DNA of 64,000 nucleotides from Symbiodinium natans (GCA_905221605.1 CAJNDS010002085.1:479001-543000); one strand, 5' to 3'. Positions 11,283 through 22,311 are shown, counted from the first letter of the stretch. Numbers and translations: made by a program. Notes: generated from the sequence alone by a model not told the origin.

Positions 11283-12627
11283 ATGGGCAGTGACGAGAAG
11301 AAGCGCTTCCGGGACCAGCAGCGTGCCATTTTAGAGGAGATCCAGAAGAAACGCCACCTGATGGAGTCTCCAAGGGCCGAAGAAGAAAGCAGACACGCAG
11401 GCCAAGGGTCCGAGACACCTGGCTTCGTTCGAGTGCCTGACTTCATATTTCCTTGGCACAACGGTTGCACTTTGGTGACCCACGAGCTGCTTGGCGCGAG
11501 CGGTTATGCTCGGGTGTTCGAAGCCGCGGCTTGGTGCAGTTAACGGCAGCCGTTCTTTGTTCAAGTCGTGCTTGGATCCTCTGGCCCGAATAACCAAGGT
11601 CAACACCGAAGGGCTGGACGAGATCTTCGCGGTTAAGGTTGCCAAAGCCCGCAAGGAGCAGAAGGTCGATTTTGAGGTCCTGGCGGACGTGGCTGTTGAG
11701 TTCGAGAAGCTTAAGTACATGGGGCCGAGTCCGAATCCTTACTACATTCAATTACTCCGCGCCACTTTGTTCGGCAGCACTCAGTCATCGTCATGCAATG
11801 AGTTTGCTTCCCCAACCCTGCCCAGGAACATCATCGAGGCCTTTGCTCTGCTCAGCGACGGCAGCACGTACGGGCTTGTGCTGCCTCGTGCCAGCTGCAG
11901 CCTCTCGAGTCATCTGAACCAGGCCCGAGCCACGATGAGCCAGCAGGCCCGATTCAGCCTCGCGTGGCAGGCATTTTCTGCCTTGGGCCACGTTCACAGG
12001 CACGGCATGCTGCATCTCGACGCCAAGCCCGGGAATATGTTGCTCTTCCCTGGAGATGCGTGCGCAGCAGCGCCGGCAGAATCCTGGCAGCTCAAGTTGT
12101 GGCTTGCTGGCATTGGGGTCTGCCCTGACACAAGAAACACGTTCCTGAGCACATGCTGTTAGGTCCGATTTCGGCTTGGCAGAGCGGATTCCCGAGGGGC
12201 GCGACAGCCTCAAGGTGATCGGAAACCAGGTCTACTCTGGTGGGTACAGGGCGCCCGAGTTCTGGGCAGCCGGACGGGCGTCGGCGTCTCAAGATCAATA
12301 TGCTGCCTCTCTGAGGTACTGGCATTTCGTTCAAGCGAAACTTGGGCTCTGGGTTGCATCGTCTTCGACCTCTTCACTTCGGGCGAAGGGCTGCTTGTGA
12401 ACAACCCTTGCGCCTTGTTCGAGCCTGACGATACATCGAAGAAAGCCCTGTCCAAGGAGAAGGCCCGAGATGCGCGAGATCGCTTGAACAGCCGCATTCG
12501 CCTGAGAGTAGCCTGCACTGAAGCTGCAGCGCTTATACGCGATTGCTGCAGCTTTCACAGCCGGAAGAAGCCGGAAGAGTTTCTTCCGCGCCTCGCTGCC
12601 GCCTTCAAAGTGGCCAGGGCGTGCTAA
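11283..12627 (+). pseudogene. protein kinase-like gene with split frames
   Basis: Kinase landmarks occur in order: Gly-rich loop GASGYARVFEA (11494 on), a VAIK-like FAVKVAKA (near 11625), catalytic loop HLDAKPGN (near 12015), DFG in SDFGLAERIP (12164), GYRAPEF (near 12245) and WALGCIVFDLFTSGEG (near 12350). HRD is HLD, so the catalytic Asp is kept but the Arg is not. The frame breaks three times. One break is neatly explained by a 61-nt GC-AG intron at 12102-12162. The break near 11540 has no visible intron. The break near 12320 would need an intron of only about 20 nt. The start ATG at 11283 opens MGSDEKKRFRDQQRAILEEI. It ends in TAA at 12625. It is either a short-intron gene or a decaying copy; I lean to the latter. 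Specificity cannot be assigned. Confidence 0.65.
12102..12162 (+). other. GC-AG intron of the kinase-like gene
   Basis: Removing this segment (starts GCTTGCTGG, ends CTGTTAG) joins QLKLW to SDFGLAE in frame, restoring the DFG motif. The GC donor is standard for dinoflagellates. Confidence 0.6.
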
Positions 12628-12993
12628 GGCCACCAAAGCACGCCGAAGGCCCGAATGTGAGTGTAAGAAAAGCAGAATGCAGCGCGCGCGTAGTTAGGAT
12701 GCTGTAGCAGTGGACAGTGGAGTGTCTAGCACATCTCTCGACTCGGGACATGAGCAGGCATGAGTGGCTCACGCAGATTTTTGCTCAATCTGGGACTGTT
12801 GCACGCATCAGCCACTGTACCGGACCAGGAATGTACTTCAACTGTTAAGATACACCAACAAATGTTGTATCGGTGCTGTCACCAAGCAAGTAATAACAGT
12901 CTCCTTGCTCTTGACTATACCAATTCAATGCAATGATTTTGACTCGTCATTAAATACGACCTTCCGCCATCCCGCGACTGGGCCCGACTGGCC

Positions 12994-15716
12994 ATGTCAT
13001 CAGAAGCGGCCAAAAGAGCCAAGATCGCTCCCGTTCTGCCGCCGGCCGAGACATGGACCACGACGCCCTCTGAGCCCTTTGTAACAGACGTCGAGGCGTA
13101 TGCTTCTGCCTCAGGATTTCGTTGCCGAACCCAGTCTGCTGCAGTCTGCTTGTGATTTAACGCTTGGCCCGCGCCTCTCAGCAGGTGCGTGCTACGTTGC
13201 CGGGTATTTTGGGCAGCCTCAAGATCCTCAAGACCAGTGCCATCTCCTGCCTTGCCAACATCCCGCCTGCGAAGATCACTCCGGATGCAAGCAGCGCTAG
13301 CGCTGGGTCCGACAAGGACAAGGACAAGGAGAAGAAGGTACCGAGCCCGGCCGGCGTCACGGGATACAAAGAAGTTTGGAGCACTGCCAGCACTAACATG
13401 CTCTTGCAGCAGCCTGTGTTCTGTCTTAGTCTGCAACGGCAAGTGACCCATGGCAAGTGACTCAGACTCAGGACCCCGAGCAACTGCCACTCTTCCTTGG
13501 CCCGAACGGGCCTGTATGAGGCAGGCGGGCTTGCTCTGGCTCACGCTCCAGAAGACCCTGGACCAGGTTCCGGCAGACAAGCCCACCTTGCAGGAGATCA
13601 TGACTGCGTCCGAGCAGCTCATGTCTGCGGGCCCTGATGTTGCCGGGGCAAAGTCCGAGCGCATCATCTTTCCCTGCACCGTTCTTGCGTGGGCACAGAA
13701 TGTCCCGCAAGACGCTTTCCCGACCGAGATGCTGATTGTGGGGAACAAAGGCCTCGTGGCCGCTTGGTGGGTGCCTTGGCCGGAAACTTGGCTTAAAAAC
13801 CACGCCGCAGATAATGATCACAATAAATGTCGTTGTCCGAGGTGCAGATGTATCAGGCCATGGGCAGGACCGACAAGGAGATGATCACGAAGTTGTTGGA
13901 GTGCGCGCTGACCACGACAATTACGCTGTTCTCTGACCCGATGTTTGCCGCGGCCCGAAGCTTCAAGGTGTCCGAGGACCTTCGCGCAGTGTCGAAGCTG
14001 ACCGACTCCTTCGTCGTCTTCGTCAAGAAGCTTTACAAGGTTCTGCCGGGGCTCAGGGACTTGAGCTTGACGAAGCAAGTGGACTCTCAGCTACACTGGG
14101 TTTAGTCGTTTCGCAGAGTTGACTAAATTGGCCCGATGGTTCGGTGCTTTCAGTGGGGTTTTGCCTCCTACTCCCGACTTGTGAGGAGGAGGTCAACAAG
14201 CTGCAGCAGAAGCATAGCAAGTTCACCTACGGCGGCTGCAAGCTCGACAGCAAGTTGCTCTCGGCCGCAGTAGCCGTGGACAAGCACTTGGGCCGAGACG
14301 CCCAGAACTTGCTGGACCGAGTCACCGCCTCCTTCGGCCCGATATTCTCCCACCACCCGGCCCGATTGAAGGCCATGTGCCGCTATGGGGAGGAGATTTG
14401 CGCCTTCGCCTTCGGCTCGTCCTACAGCCTGCTGAGACGCAAAATCCACACGACGGCCTCCTACACCGACGAGCTGGCGGAGGAGTGGGCCGGTGTCCAG
14501 AAGATGGTCTTCGAGGTCGTGAAGGCCGTGGCTGCCGTTGTGGACATGGTCCCGACGAACGTGCAGGCCCAGTTCTGCGACTTCCGGAAGGCCCTGGACT
14601 ACTTCAAAAGGCCCGAGGACTAGCGCCGCCGTGGAGGGCATCATACGTGGCCTTGCAAAGGATCAGAAGCCCATGCTGGAGTTCCTTGTGGGCCTCGCAG
14701 AGCAGGACTGGGACGAGGATCTTGCTGGCCTGGCCCAGCACACCAAGGGCTCGTCCTCCGTGAACTGCGTCGACCTGATGAACATGGAGAAGCTCCGGGA
14801 CCGAGAGGCTGCCTAGTCCTTCAAGCACGCGCTGCAGTGCCTCGATGCGGCCGCCCAGGGCTCGAACACGGTCCGATTGTCCAACATGATGAAAGGACAG
14901 CAGTTGTCGTGATCAGTTTGTTCTTAATGACATTTATCATTGAGCGTCGTGTTTCTGACAGCTGCAAGGAGACGTGCTCAACGACATCGAGATCGAGGTG
15001 GAGCGCATGAAGAAGGACCGAGATCAGGTCACGAGCAAGATCCGTGCCAGCAAGACGGAGAGGTGGGTGCGATTGCTTGAGGCGCACAAGGGAGTCCCAG
15101 CACTGTCCACGTCCGCCCCGAAGCTTCCGGATGCCAAGCTGGGGCAGAGGCACCGGTTGTTCATGATCTCAACCGAGTGTGTGGAGGCGGAGTCGGGCCC
15201 GAACCCCTGGGCAAAGGGTGCGCCGGATTCCAGCGCATTGGCCGTGCTGCAGCGTCTGGAGTGGGCCAAGTCGCAGGCGACGGAGGCGACCGACTTAATC
15301 CTTGTCAGTGACGGCCGAAACCAGTCCTTGCGCGGCAAATTCTTGCAAGCCCTGGGTACGAGTGGCACGACGACGGAGTTCATTTCTGTCTTCCTGGACT
15401 CGGCCCGATTCGGCTCGACTGGCGGGCCGGGCTGGATGACTTTCTCCTGTGGTCCAAGGTTCCTCTTGAGCAGTTGGGACCGAAGAAGCGCCAGGCCAGG
15501 ATGCAATGTGTACTGGTCGCTAGAGTTTAAACAGTTTGCTGGCGTTTTGCAGAGCTGCCAAAGCAGGACGCCTACGCTGTGGGCAAGAGTCCGCTCATGT
15601 TAAGACATCACGCATCCCCACGACACATTTTTCGGTCAGGCGCGCCGCTGTATGGACACGGTTCAGCTGCTTGTCGGGCCCGGAAACATGCACATGCTGA
15701 TGTCTTCATGCTGTAG
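12994..15716 (+). CDS. multi-exon gene of unknown function, with several frame breaks
   Basis: Start ATG at 12994 (MSSEAAKRAKIAPVLPPAET). Later segments in order include RATLPGILGSLKILKTSAIS (13190 on) with a DKDKDKEKK charged stretch, DKPTLQEIMTASEQLMSAG (13580 on), MGRTDKEMITKLLECALTTT (13859 on), NKLQQKHSKFTYGGCKLDSK (14198 on), KMVFEVVKAVAAVVDMVPTN (14501 on), RGLAKDQKPMLEFLVGLAEQ (14647 on), VLNDIEIEVERMKKDRDQVT (14974 on) and ELPKQDAYAVGKSPLM (15552 on). It ends in TAG at 15714. Two introns fit well: GT-AG 14079-14185 and GA-AG 14896-14968. Other joins show simple frame changes (about 14620 and 15430) and an in-frame TAG at 14814. The protein looks helical, partly coiled-coil, with no motif I can name. 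It may be a degraded paralogue. Confidence 0.5.
14896..14968 (+). other. GA-AG intron in the unknown gene
   Basis: Excising this 73-nt segment (GACAGCAG to GCTGCAAG) joins SNMMKG to DVLNDIEIEV without a break. An AG|GA sequence occurs at both borders, the repeat typical of dinoflagellate introns. Confidence 0.6.
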
Positions 15717-16010
15717 AATTCATGTGCACATGCAACCTGGTTCTCACCCATGCAAGTTGAATGGCATGCTACTAAATTCATACAAGCACTACACTACAGT
15801 CATGTGACCAGGTCTGCCTCGGGGCCCTCAGTGAAAAAGGGGGGGCCAGGGGGAGAACAACATCAAGGTAACCCAAACAAGGTCACTCAAACCGGGGGGC
15901 CCCAGCAAACCAAGGTTCGGATCAGCGGATTCGACCTTCATCACGTCTTGAATTCAACAAGCTTGACTTCAACACGCATTGAATTCACTGGAATTCTATC
16001 ATGAATTATC
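15717..16010. other. non-coding stretch with GAATTC words
   Basis: It holds five GAATTC or AAATTC words in the last 70 bp and at its start, like the cluster at 3.1-3.5 kb. No gene is recognised. Confidence 0.5.
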
Positions 16011-16055
16011 CCAAATTCTGCCTCCGGCACAACCGTCGAGCTGCACGGTAATGAG

Positions 16056-16562
16056 CTACCACTGTTGCGGGGGGGCCGTTCCCAACGCTGCCAAGACCGC
16101 CTGTTGCTCCACCAGCAAGCGTCGCCCGTTGCTGAGCGTGATGGCTGCCACTGGTGGTTGTCTCACCCCTGGCTGTGCTACTCTTTCTTCCAAACTGACG
16201 ATCAACGGTCCACCATCCGGCGCGGTCATGGTAGGCGATCCCACATGTGGTGCCCCCGGAGGGGGCGGCTGCCGGCGGCAACGCGCGCCCTCTTCTCCCA
16301 CGTCCATCTTCTGTTGATCTCCTCCAAGGTCCTGGCACACATCGCCATGTTCTCCGCCAGCTCAGCCAAGCCCGCAGAGAGTGCTCGCATACCATCGGCG
16401 GGGCTGTCCATCAGGTCACTGACGGTCACCGCTTCTATCACTGCGCTCCCCTCCAGGAGCAATCTTGCCACTCAACTTGCTGAGTGTCTCCGGAGCACAT
16501 CGTACTTGGCCAGAGGTCCAAGAAAGTCAACCGTGGGCGCCGGCCGCCCTGGCCCTCTTTGA
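16056..16562 (-). pseudogene. inactivated unknown gene
   Basis: Reading down the minus strand gives VDFLGPLAKYDVLRRHSAS, a TGA at about 16472, then VARLLLEGSAVIEAVTVSDL and MRALSAGLAELAENMAMCAR up to NRRWTWEK. Near 16285 the coding sense moves to another frame (APHVGSPTMTAPDGGPLIVS, then AITLSNGRRLLVEQQAVLAA) and ends with TAA at 16056. One in-frame stop plus one frame change with otherwise good coding quality indicates a pseudogene, unless both are unseen introns. The family is unknown. Confidence 0.45.
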
Positions 16563-16827
16563 AGGAGAAGATGCTGGAGTACTGGTCAGTTTCAATCGTC
16601 TGCTAGCTGTTCATTCCTAACGCTAAGCCCTACAGCTTGTACTCTCCACACTTCAACACAGCGTCGGCTTAGGGCCCCCTTTGTGACGCATCTTCCGTCC
16701 CCCCACCTCTCTCGCCACTCTCGCTGTCATGTCCTGCCGAGGGCGCTTTGGCCCGAGCGGCCTCAGGCCTTCAGCCGAGACTCGCGTGGCCATCGAATTC
16801 CAGGCGCGTGCACATTTGGGAGTCGAC

Positions 16828-18146
16828 TCAGGCGATTCTCACGTTGACCTGTGCCATTAGAGTGGCGACCTGCTGGTTCAGGCGCCATGGCGTCATTTGA
16901 ACCTCAGGCTGGCGCGGCGGTGCTGTGGCGGTGCGCGCAAGCCAGTGCCGCCTGGCTGCTTCGTGAGCGACAACCGCTTCGTCGTCGGTGTCGTCCACTA
17001 CCTCCGGGTCGCCGACTCGGTTGACCTTCAAGGTCTCGCTGACAATGCCAGAGCTGAGCACTGTCCAGTTATCCGCAGGGGGGAACTTGGCGTTGCTCTT
17101 CTTGCGGAGCACTACATTTTCGCCGCCAACTTCAGGTCCAAACCACCATCCTCGATCTGCGGCCTCTCCATCGATGATGTCATCCCAAAAGTAAAGAAAC
17201 ATGGAGTTCGACGAACTCTGGCCATTCTCCTTGTCTTTGTCTGTTTCCAGACGCTTGAAAACATCGCGTCGATGGTGCGTCCATTGGCGAGAGTAGTCGC
17301 CTTCCACCAGGTCCTGCAAGCTTTGGTCCTGCGCGCCAACCACGGACAGCACGACCCGCGCCTGCACTGTAGCTTCTTCTGAATCGCTGATTTCAACTCT
17401 GCCAGTGGCGTGCGTGGAGGTGTTGCCGGCCGGGACAATCGCGGCGTGGTCAGGAATGGCCTGCACTGTAGCTTCTTCTGACTCGGCATCGTCGTCGTGC
17501 GGGCCCCGACGGTTTTCAACGAGGATTTCAGGGCATCGTCTGGCGCGGGCGCCGAGCTGTCTTGGACTTGGGGCACGCAGACGGCCTCATCCTCGCCGTC
17601 GTCATCACTCTTTTCCTTCGCCTCAGCATCCTCCTCTTGCTGCTTCTGCTTCTTCTTTCGATGCTTCTCCTTTCGGCAGGAAGAACTTCGCCTCTTCCGC
17701 TTCTTCTTGCGATCCTTCTGCTTTGAAGCCTTTTCCTTTGCTGGCAGCTGCTTGGCCACATGGATGCTGTCTTCGCTGCCGTCCTCTTCCGCCTCCTCCA
17801 TCAATACTGAAGGCTCCGGCTCCGGCACAGGAGGCTCAGGCATTTTCGGGTCCTTTGGCTCCTTGCCACAGAAGGTGACAGCGATCTTGACATGTTCTGC
17901 CAGCGCTGGCAAAGCGGCGTGAGCATGATGCTCCAGCCATCTGCAGCTGTCGAAGGCACGGCGGAAAGCGCGCAGGCTGCCCGAAGCCGTTTGACTTGCG
18001 AAGCTTGTGGTGTGGGGGGTGGCTGTACACCAGGGGGTTCCTCGGAGGTTGGCTTCGCTGGGTCTTGTGGCTCTCAGATCCTCGAGGCTTTATCGTTGAA
18101 GCAATGTTGTGGTTCCTTCTCTCCGCTCTTTGCCACGGATTTCAGG
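16828..18146 (-). CDS. basic, acidic-patch protein with a GWWFGPEVGG motif, recycled from mRNA
   Basis: From 5' to 3' it carries an N-terminal segment ALAEHVKIAVTFCGKEPKDP and a Glu/Pro-rich stretch. A strongly basic block follows at about 17640-17730 (KKKRKRRSSSCRKEKHRKKK), which looks like a nuclear localisation signal, then an acidic stretch (KEKSDDDGEDEA). The C-terminal part reads SMFLYFWDDIIDGEAADRGW, then WWFGPEVGGENV, ending in TGA near 16828. I associate this WWFGP-type module with dinoflagellate proteins from memory, so its family is tentative. The frame changes near 17505, close to a duplicated SEEATVQA, and again near 17960. The likely transcript starts at the spliced-leader relict at 18158-18179. 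Because of the frame changes it may be a retro-pseudogene. Confidence 0.5.
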
Positions 18147-18157
18147 CTTGAGCCCAG
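18147..18157 (-). other. second, truncated spliced-leader relict
   Basis: CTGGGCTCAAG lies directly downstream of the full relict in transcript order. It matches the last 11 bases of the leader with one or two changes, as expected of an older relict truncated by the next trans-splicing event. Confidence 0.7.
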
Positions 18158-18179
18158 CTTGAGCCAAAATGGCTACGGC
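18158..18179 (-). other. genomic dinoflagellate spliced-leader (DinoSL) relict
   Basis: The minus strand reads GCCGTAGCCATTTTGGCTCA followed by AG. This is the complete 22-nt dinoflagellate spliced-leader exon with G at the variable first base. It is not followed by the GT donor expected of an SL RNA gene. Instead a second, partial copy (TGGGCTCAAG) follows at 18147-18156. This is the known signature of a trans-spliced mRNA that was reverse-transcribed and re-inserted, then trans-spliced again. It sits upstream of the minus-strand gene 16828-18146. Confidence 0.93.
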
Positions 18180-18849
18180 CTATGGTTTAGGGTTTAGGGT
18201 TTAGGGCTTAGGGTTTACTCGGCTTAGGGTTTAGGGTTTAGGGTTTACTAGGCTTACGGTCTAGGGTTTTAAGGGTTGCGACTCTCGCGCGAAGCAGGGC
18301 AGGCAGGGATTCGGGCGGTCCAATCGGTAATTACTGACTCTAACTTGTCCCTAAACCCTAAACCCTGACTTACACCTCTGAACCCGTAAGCCCCGCCCAA
18401 AACCTGGCATCAAGCCTCTTGGCGACTGCCGACGCTTTGAAATACTCTCACTCACCCCCCCTCCCCCCCCGCCCAAGCCCTTTTTTGCCCTTAAGCCCTG
18501 AAACCGTTGGACTCTGAAGCCCAAAAAACCCAAACCTCAAAGCCCACGGTTACGGTTGGGGTTTACGGGCCCAGAACTCCCAAACCCAGCACCCTTCACG
18601 TCCAAACAAAGGCTTACGTGCCGGTAGAACCTAAGTTGAAGCATGTTCCTCCAAACCCCAAACTCAAAACCCAAAACCCCGAAACCCCTAAATCCCCTAC
18701 ACCCTAAAACCCCTACACCCCCGGAACCCCTAAACCGCCCAAGCCCCCTCTACTGAACCCCTTAAACCCCCTAAACCCCTAAGCCCCTAAACTCCAAACC
18801 CCTAAACCCCTAAATCCCAAACCCTAAACTCTAGAGTTTTACCTTGGAC

Positions 18850-18982
18850 CCTTAAGATTGTACCCTTGGGTTTTGGGGGCCTTTTTGAAGATCGCTAAGG
18901 TAGCATATAAAGGCCATATTAGGAGCATATTCAGCGGAACCTTCAGGGGTACAACCTTAGGGGTGACAAGTCTTCATCCCTT
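18850..18982. mobile_element. repeat family F, copy 1
   Basis: It shares with 20629-20730 the left end TTAAG(A/G)TTGTACCCTTGGG and the internal words CATATAAAGG or GTATATT, with spacing similar in both. Both copies are bordered by telomere-like arrays or islands. It is likely an intron-sized mobile element. Confidence 0.45.
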
Positions 18983-19050
18983 GAAATTAAACCCCCTAAA
19001 CCCCTAACCCCTAAACCCTAAACCCTAAACCCTAAACCCCTAAACCCCAA

Positions 19051-19095
19051 CTAGGCCTTGAGTGCCACCTTTGTCTCGTCCAGGGTACACACGAC
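19051..19095 (-). CDS. exon-like island, terminal exon
   Basis: On the minus strand an acceptor (CGCAG) is followed by VVCTLDETKVALKA and TAG. The phase-0 exon is exactly 45 nt. The reading is also open upstream (GSGSFQAQ). The 3' flank is a CCCCTAAA array. Confidence 0.4.
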   Translation of the reverse strand, partial: VVCTLDETKVALKA

Positions 19096-20130
19096 CTGCG
19101 CTTGAAAGCTGCCAGAACCCCAAGGGCTCCAAAGTTTAGGGTTCAGCCACCCCACCTGCTTCGTTTTGAAGCCAGACTCAGAGCATCAGCTGGAACCACC
19201 AAGCCGCACATTTGTGGGCTGCCTAAACCCGAAACGTAAACCCGAAACCCTAAACCCTAAACCCTACTCCCTTAACCCTGAACCCTGAACCCTGAACCCT
19301 GAACCCTGAACCCTTTTTGCAGCCGGACTGAGGGCGTCGCCGGAATACTGCTTATCCCACTTCGCTCCATCTCATGATATTCACAAGACAGCGCAAGCCA
19401 AAAACATGCAAACGAACAACATCCTTTTGGTAGTCACAGTTCGTCATCAGACATGGACGATAGCCTGCGCCTCAGCCCGTCTATGGGTAAGAGGACTTGA
19501 CAGCGGCGGAGGGCAACCTCTCGTCGATGTGAACTAGCATCAGAAAGTGACTGAGGAGTTCCCTGCGTGCGCCCCGTCTGCCGACAATGGCCGAGGGCAC
19601 CATCTCGTTGATGCGAATCTGAAAGTGGCTGAGGGGCTTGAACCCTGAACCCTGAACCCGAAACGCAAACCCTAAGCCCTAAGCCCTAAACCCTAAACCC
19701 TAAACCATAGCCCGAGTAAAAACTAAACCCTAAACCCTAAACCCTTGGCCGAGTAAACCCTAAACCCTGAACCCAAATCCCTAACCCCTACACCCTGAAC
19801 CCGAATCCCTAAACCCTAAACCCTAATCCCTGATTCGATTCGGCTTTCGGGTTTGGGGTTCTGGGTATGTCTGCGTCCGGGAACCCCCCAAGATCCAAAG
19901 CCGCCGATCCCAACCAAGGTTTAGGGTTTAGGGTTTGGGGCATTACAGCCCTTTGGAAAAATAGTACAGGGCCCGCCCCCCCCCCCCCCCCCCCCGATCC
20001 CCCAAGCCCAAAATCAGGAAAACTTGAAACATCATGTTCAAGGCTTTAGGGCTTTAGGGAGCCCGCAACTCTGGGCCTAAACCCTAAACCCTAAACCCTA
20101 AACCCTAAACCCTAAACCCTAAACGCAAAA

Positions 20131-20212
20131 GAGCTCTTGGGCGTGCCACGTGCTTGCTGTGCTTCTTCCACTCCTGGATCTCCAGCTCCAGGACCTTGCT
20201 TGGCACCATGCT
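20131..20212 (-). CDS. exon-like island, helical segment
   Basis: The minus strand reads SMVPSKVLELEIQEWKKHSK then HVARPRA. It is preceded by CTGCAG, a good acceptor, and flanked by telomere-like arrays on both sides. This is one of the clearest coding islands. No family is recognised. Confidence 0.45.
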
Positions 20213-20628
20213 GCAGGCCCCCCTATAGATGCCCGTTATTTTAGGGGTTTTAGGGGCTTTAGGGGTTTTAGGGGCTTTAGGGGTTTTAGGGGTTTTAGGG
20301 GTTTTAAGGGTTTAGGGTTTAGGGTTTAGGGTTCAGGGTTTAGGGACTACATAAGGGCTACCTCCTTCCCTACCAAGAACCAGCAAGCTTATCCTCTTGC
20401 AAGGTCTATCCTGAAAGCCGGCACAAGGCGCCAAGATTTCTGTTTGGGCTCAGGGCTTCTGCTCCTAAACCCTAAACCCTAAACCCTCAACCCTAAACCC
20501 TATTCCCTAAACCTTTTGGGTTTGGGGGTTTCGCGGAGAGAGCCGATACTTTATTGCAAGGTGGCGTTTGAGTGAACCGGTCAAGCTTCACCTGGGTCTG
20601 CGATCAGGAAGGAATCTCATGGGACTCT

Positions 20629-20730
20629 ATTAAGGTTGTACCCTTGGGTGGTAGGGACCCTTTGTAAAGATTCTCGAGCGGAATAAAAGGGGTATATTTT
20701 TGGAGTATATTAAGGGAACCTCTTACGTGT
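20629..20730. mobile_element. repeat family F, copy 2
   Basis: It matches 18850-18982 at its left end (TTAAGGTTGTACCCTTGGG) and in the AT-rich interior. It is preceded by unique sequence and followed by an ORF without clear coding quality. Confidence 0.4.
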
Positions 20731-21356
20731 TCGAGTATGGCTCCCTTGAGAATCCAGCCCCGTCAGGCAACCGAAGCGATGGCGCTTCTAAGGCGAAAAC
20801 GCTGCGCCCACTAAAAGCTGAGGTCTTCCCCTCCGTCCTAGACCAGGGCTCTAAACCCCCTCAACCCAACCCTCAACCCTAAACAACCCAAAAACCTCTA
20901 AACCATAAACTCTAAATCCCTTTTGCATCCAGGCCTCTTCGAACACTGCCGGGCAAGTCACACCAACGAAGACACTGGGACACTCTAAATCCCCAAACCC
21001 CAAAACCCCTAAGCCCAAAATTCCTAAGCCTCGAAACCCCCAAGCGGTTCCTGAAAGTGCGCTCTTCGCCGGAGCCAAGTGACAACTTGGAAGCGCTCCG
21101 GGGGGGAGGCATTGGGGTCCTGCTGGCGAGGTTTAGGGCTTAGGGTTGAGGGCTAGGGTTTAGGGTTTAGGGCTTAGGGTTTAGGGTTTGGCTGAGGGCT
21201 TAGGGTTTAGGGTTGAGGGTTGCGCTTGGCTATGACCCAAAACGCTCTAAACAACACCATGCCTGGTCCTGTCTCCTGATCGGCCGGCCCAGTTTCCGGG
21301 AGGTTTAGGGTTTGGGAAATTCAGAGTTTAGAGCCTAGGGCTTCGGAAATGTAGGG

Positions 21357-21655
21357 GTGTACGTAGGGCGGGTATTCTGCCAGAGTCCCTCCTGGTACTG
21401 TCCATCTCTACGCCGGCTCGTCCCCCAACTCCTGCTTGCATTCAGCCCCTGCGAACATTCGCAGCGTCATGGCCGTGCGCCGCAAGTCGTCTTGGTTCTC
21501 CTGGGCAGCGTAGGATCACTGGTTCTGGCGATCTTCTTTCTCGCCGGCGGCTGCTTTGGGCCCTCCGTCGTTGCTTATAGTGGAACTTCCGGCATGGCGA
21601 CTTGGCTTGGTGGAACGAACATCAGCCCGCACCCGCCACCGAGCGCAGGGTTTAG
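21357..21655 (+). CDS. exon-like island with a membrane segment
   Basis: The plus frame is open for about 100 codons and includes VVLVLLGSVGSLVLAIFFLA, a probable transmembrane helix. A TGMATWLGG-like segment and an AG border just before a TTTAGGG array follow. A real start is not evident. Immediately downstream, the segment at 21658-21712 is duplicated at 23095-23150. Confidence 0.35.
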
Positions 21656-21810
21656 GGTTTCTGCAGCACCATCTCCGAAGAGCGAACGTCGGGCGCCAGC
21701 GTGAGACATGGCACGGCACCGCAAGCCCAAGGGTTTAGGGTTTAGGGTTTAGGGTTTAGGGTTTAGGGTTTAGGGTTTAGGGTTTAGGGTTTAGGACTAA
21801 AGGGACTAAA

Positions 21811-21909
21811 GGAGGGACCCTGATAAGGGACCTGCGGGGTGTAGGGGCTACTTGTGACATAGAGACTATACAAGGAGTAAGATTAAGGGTCGCTTCCAGG
21901 GGTCCCTCC
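21811..21909. mobile_element. short TIR element GGAGGGACC...GGTCCCTCC (family G)
   Basis: Terminal words GGAGGGACC and GGTCCCTCC are perfect inverted repeats bounding 99 bp. The left end (GGAGGGACCCTGATAAGGGA) resembles 38658-38680 (GGAGGAACCCTGAGAAGGGA). It is bordered on the left by a nine-unit TTTAGGG array. Confidence 0.55.
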
Positions 21910-22231
21910 AGAACCAGTATCAGGACGCAAGGTTATCTCAATGTGCTCGAACAGATCGGACGGTCTGAAGTCCGAACCCCGAAAACCCTAAACCCCTTGT
22001 GGTCCATGGATCGCGGGGAGGCGGCGCATTTGCTGGCTTCCCCCAAGCCCCACCTCAGCCCTGAACCCTGAACCCTAAACCCTACGCCTGAACCCTAAAC
22101 CCTAAAGCCTGAACACTTAACCCTGAACCCTGAACTCTAAACCCTGAACCCTAAACCCCAAATCCTGGCCCCAAACCCTAAGCACGAACCCTAAACCCTA
22201 AACCCTAAACCCTAAACAGGTCCTGACTCAC

Positions 22232-22311
22232 CTCGTACTCCCAGGGATTCCAGGGCTCGTGGGCGGCGCCGGCCAGCGGCTCCGGCCAGGCGTAGGTTTC
22301 CTCAAGCACTT
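22232..22311 (-). CDS. exon-like island with consensus GT donor
   Basis: The minus strand reads LEETYAWPEPLAGAAHEPWN then PWEYE, followed by GTGAGTCAGG, an excellent GT donor. It is rich in Trp and Tyr and open throughout. A CCCTAAA array begins on one side and a TTTAGGG array on the other. The plus strand is also open here, but with poorer composition. Confidence 0.45.

Noticed and set aside
16828-17912. Treating the two long minus-strand frames as separate genes
   Set aside because: They overlap, share a duplicated SEEATVQA segment at the junction and lie downstream of one leader relict, so one broken gene is more likely.
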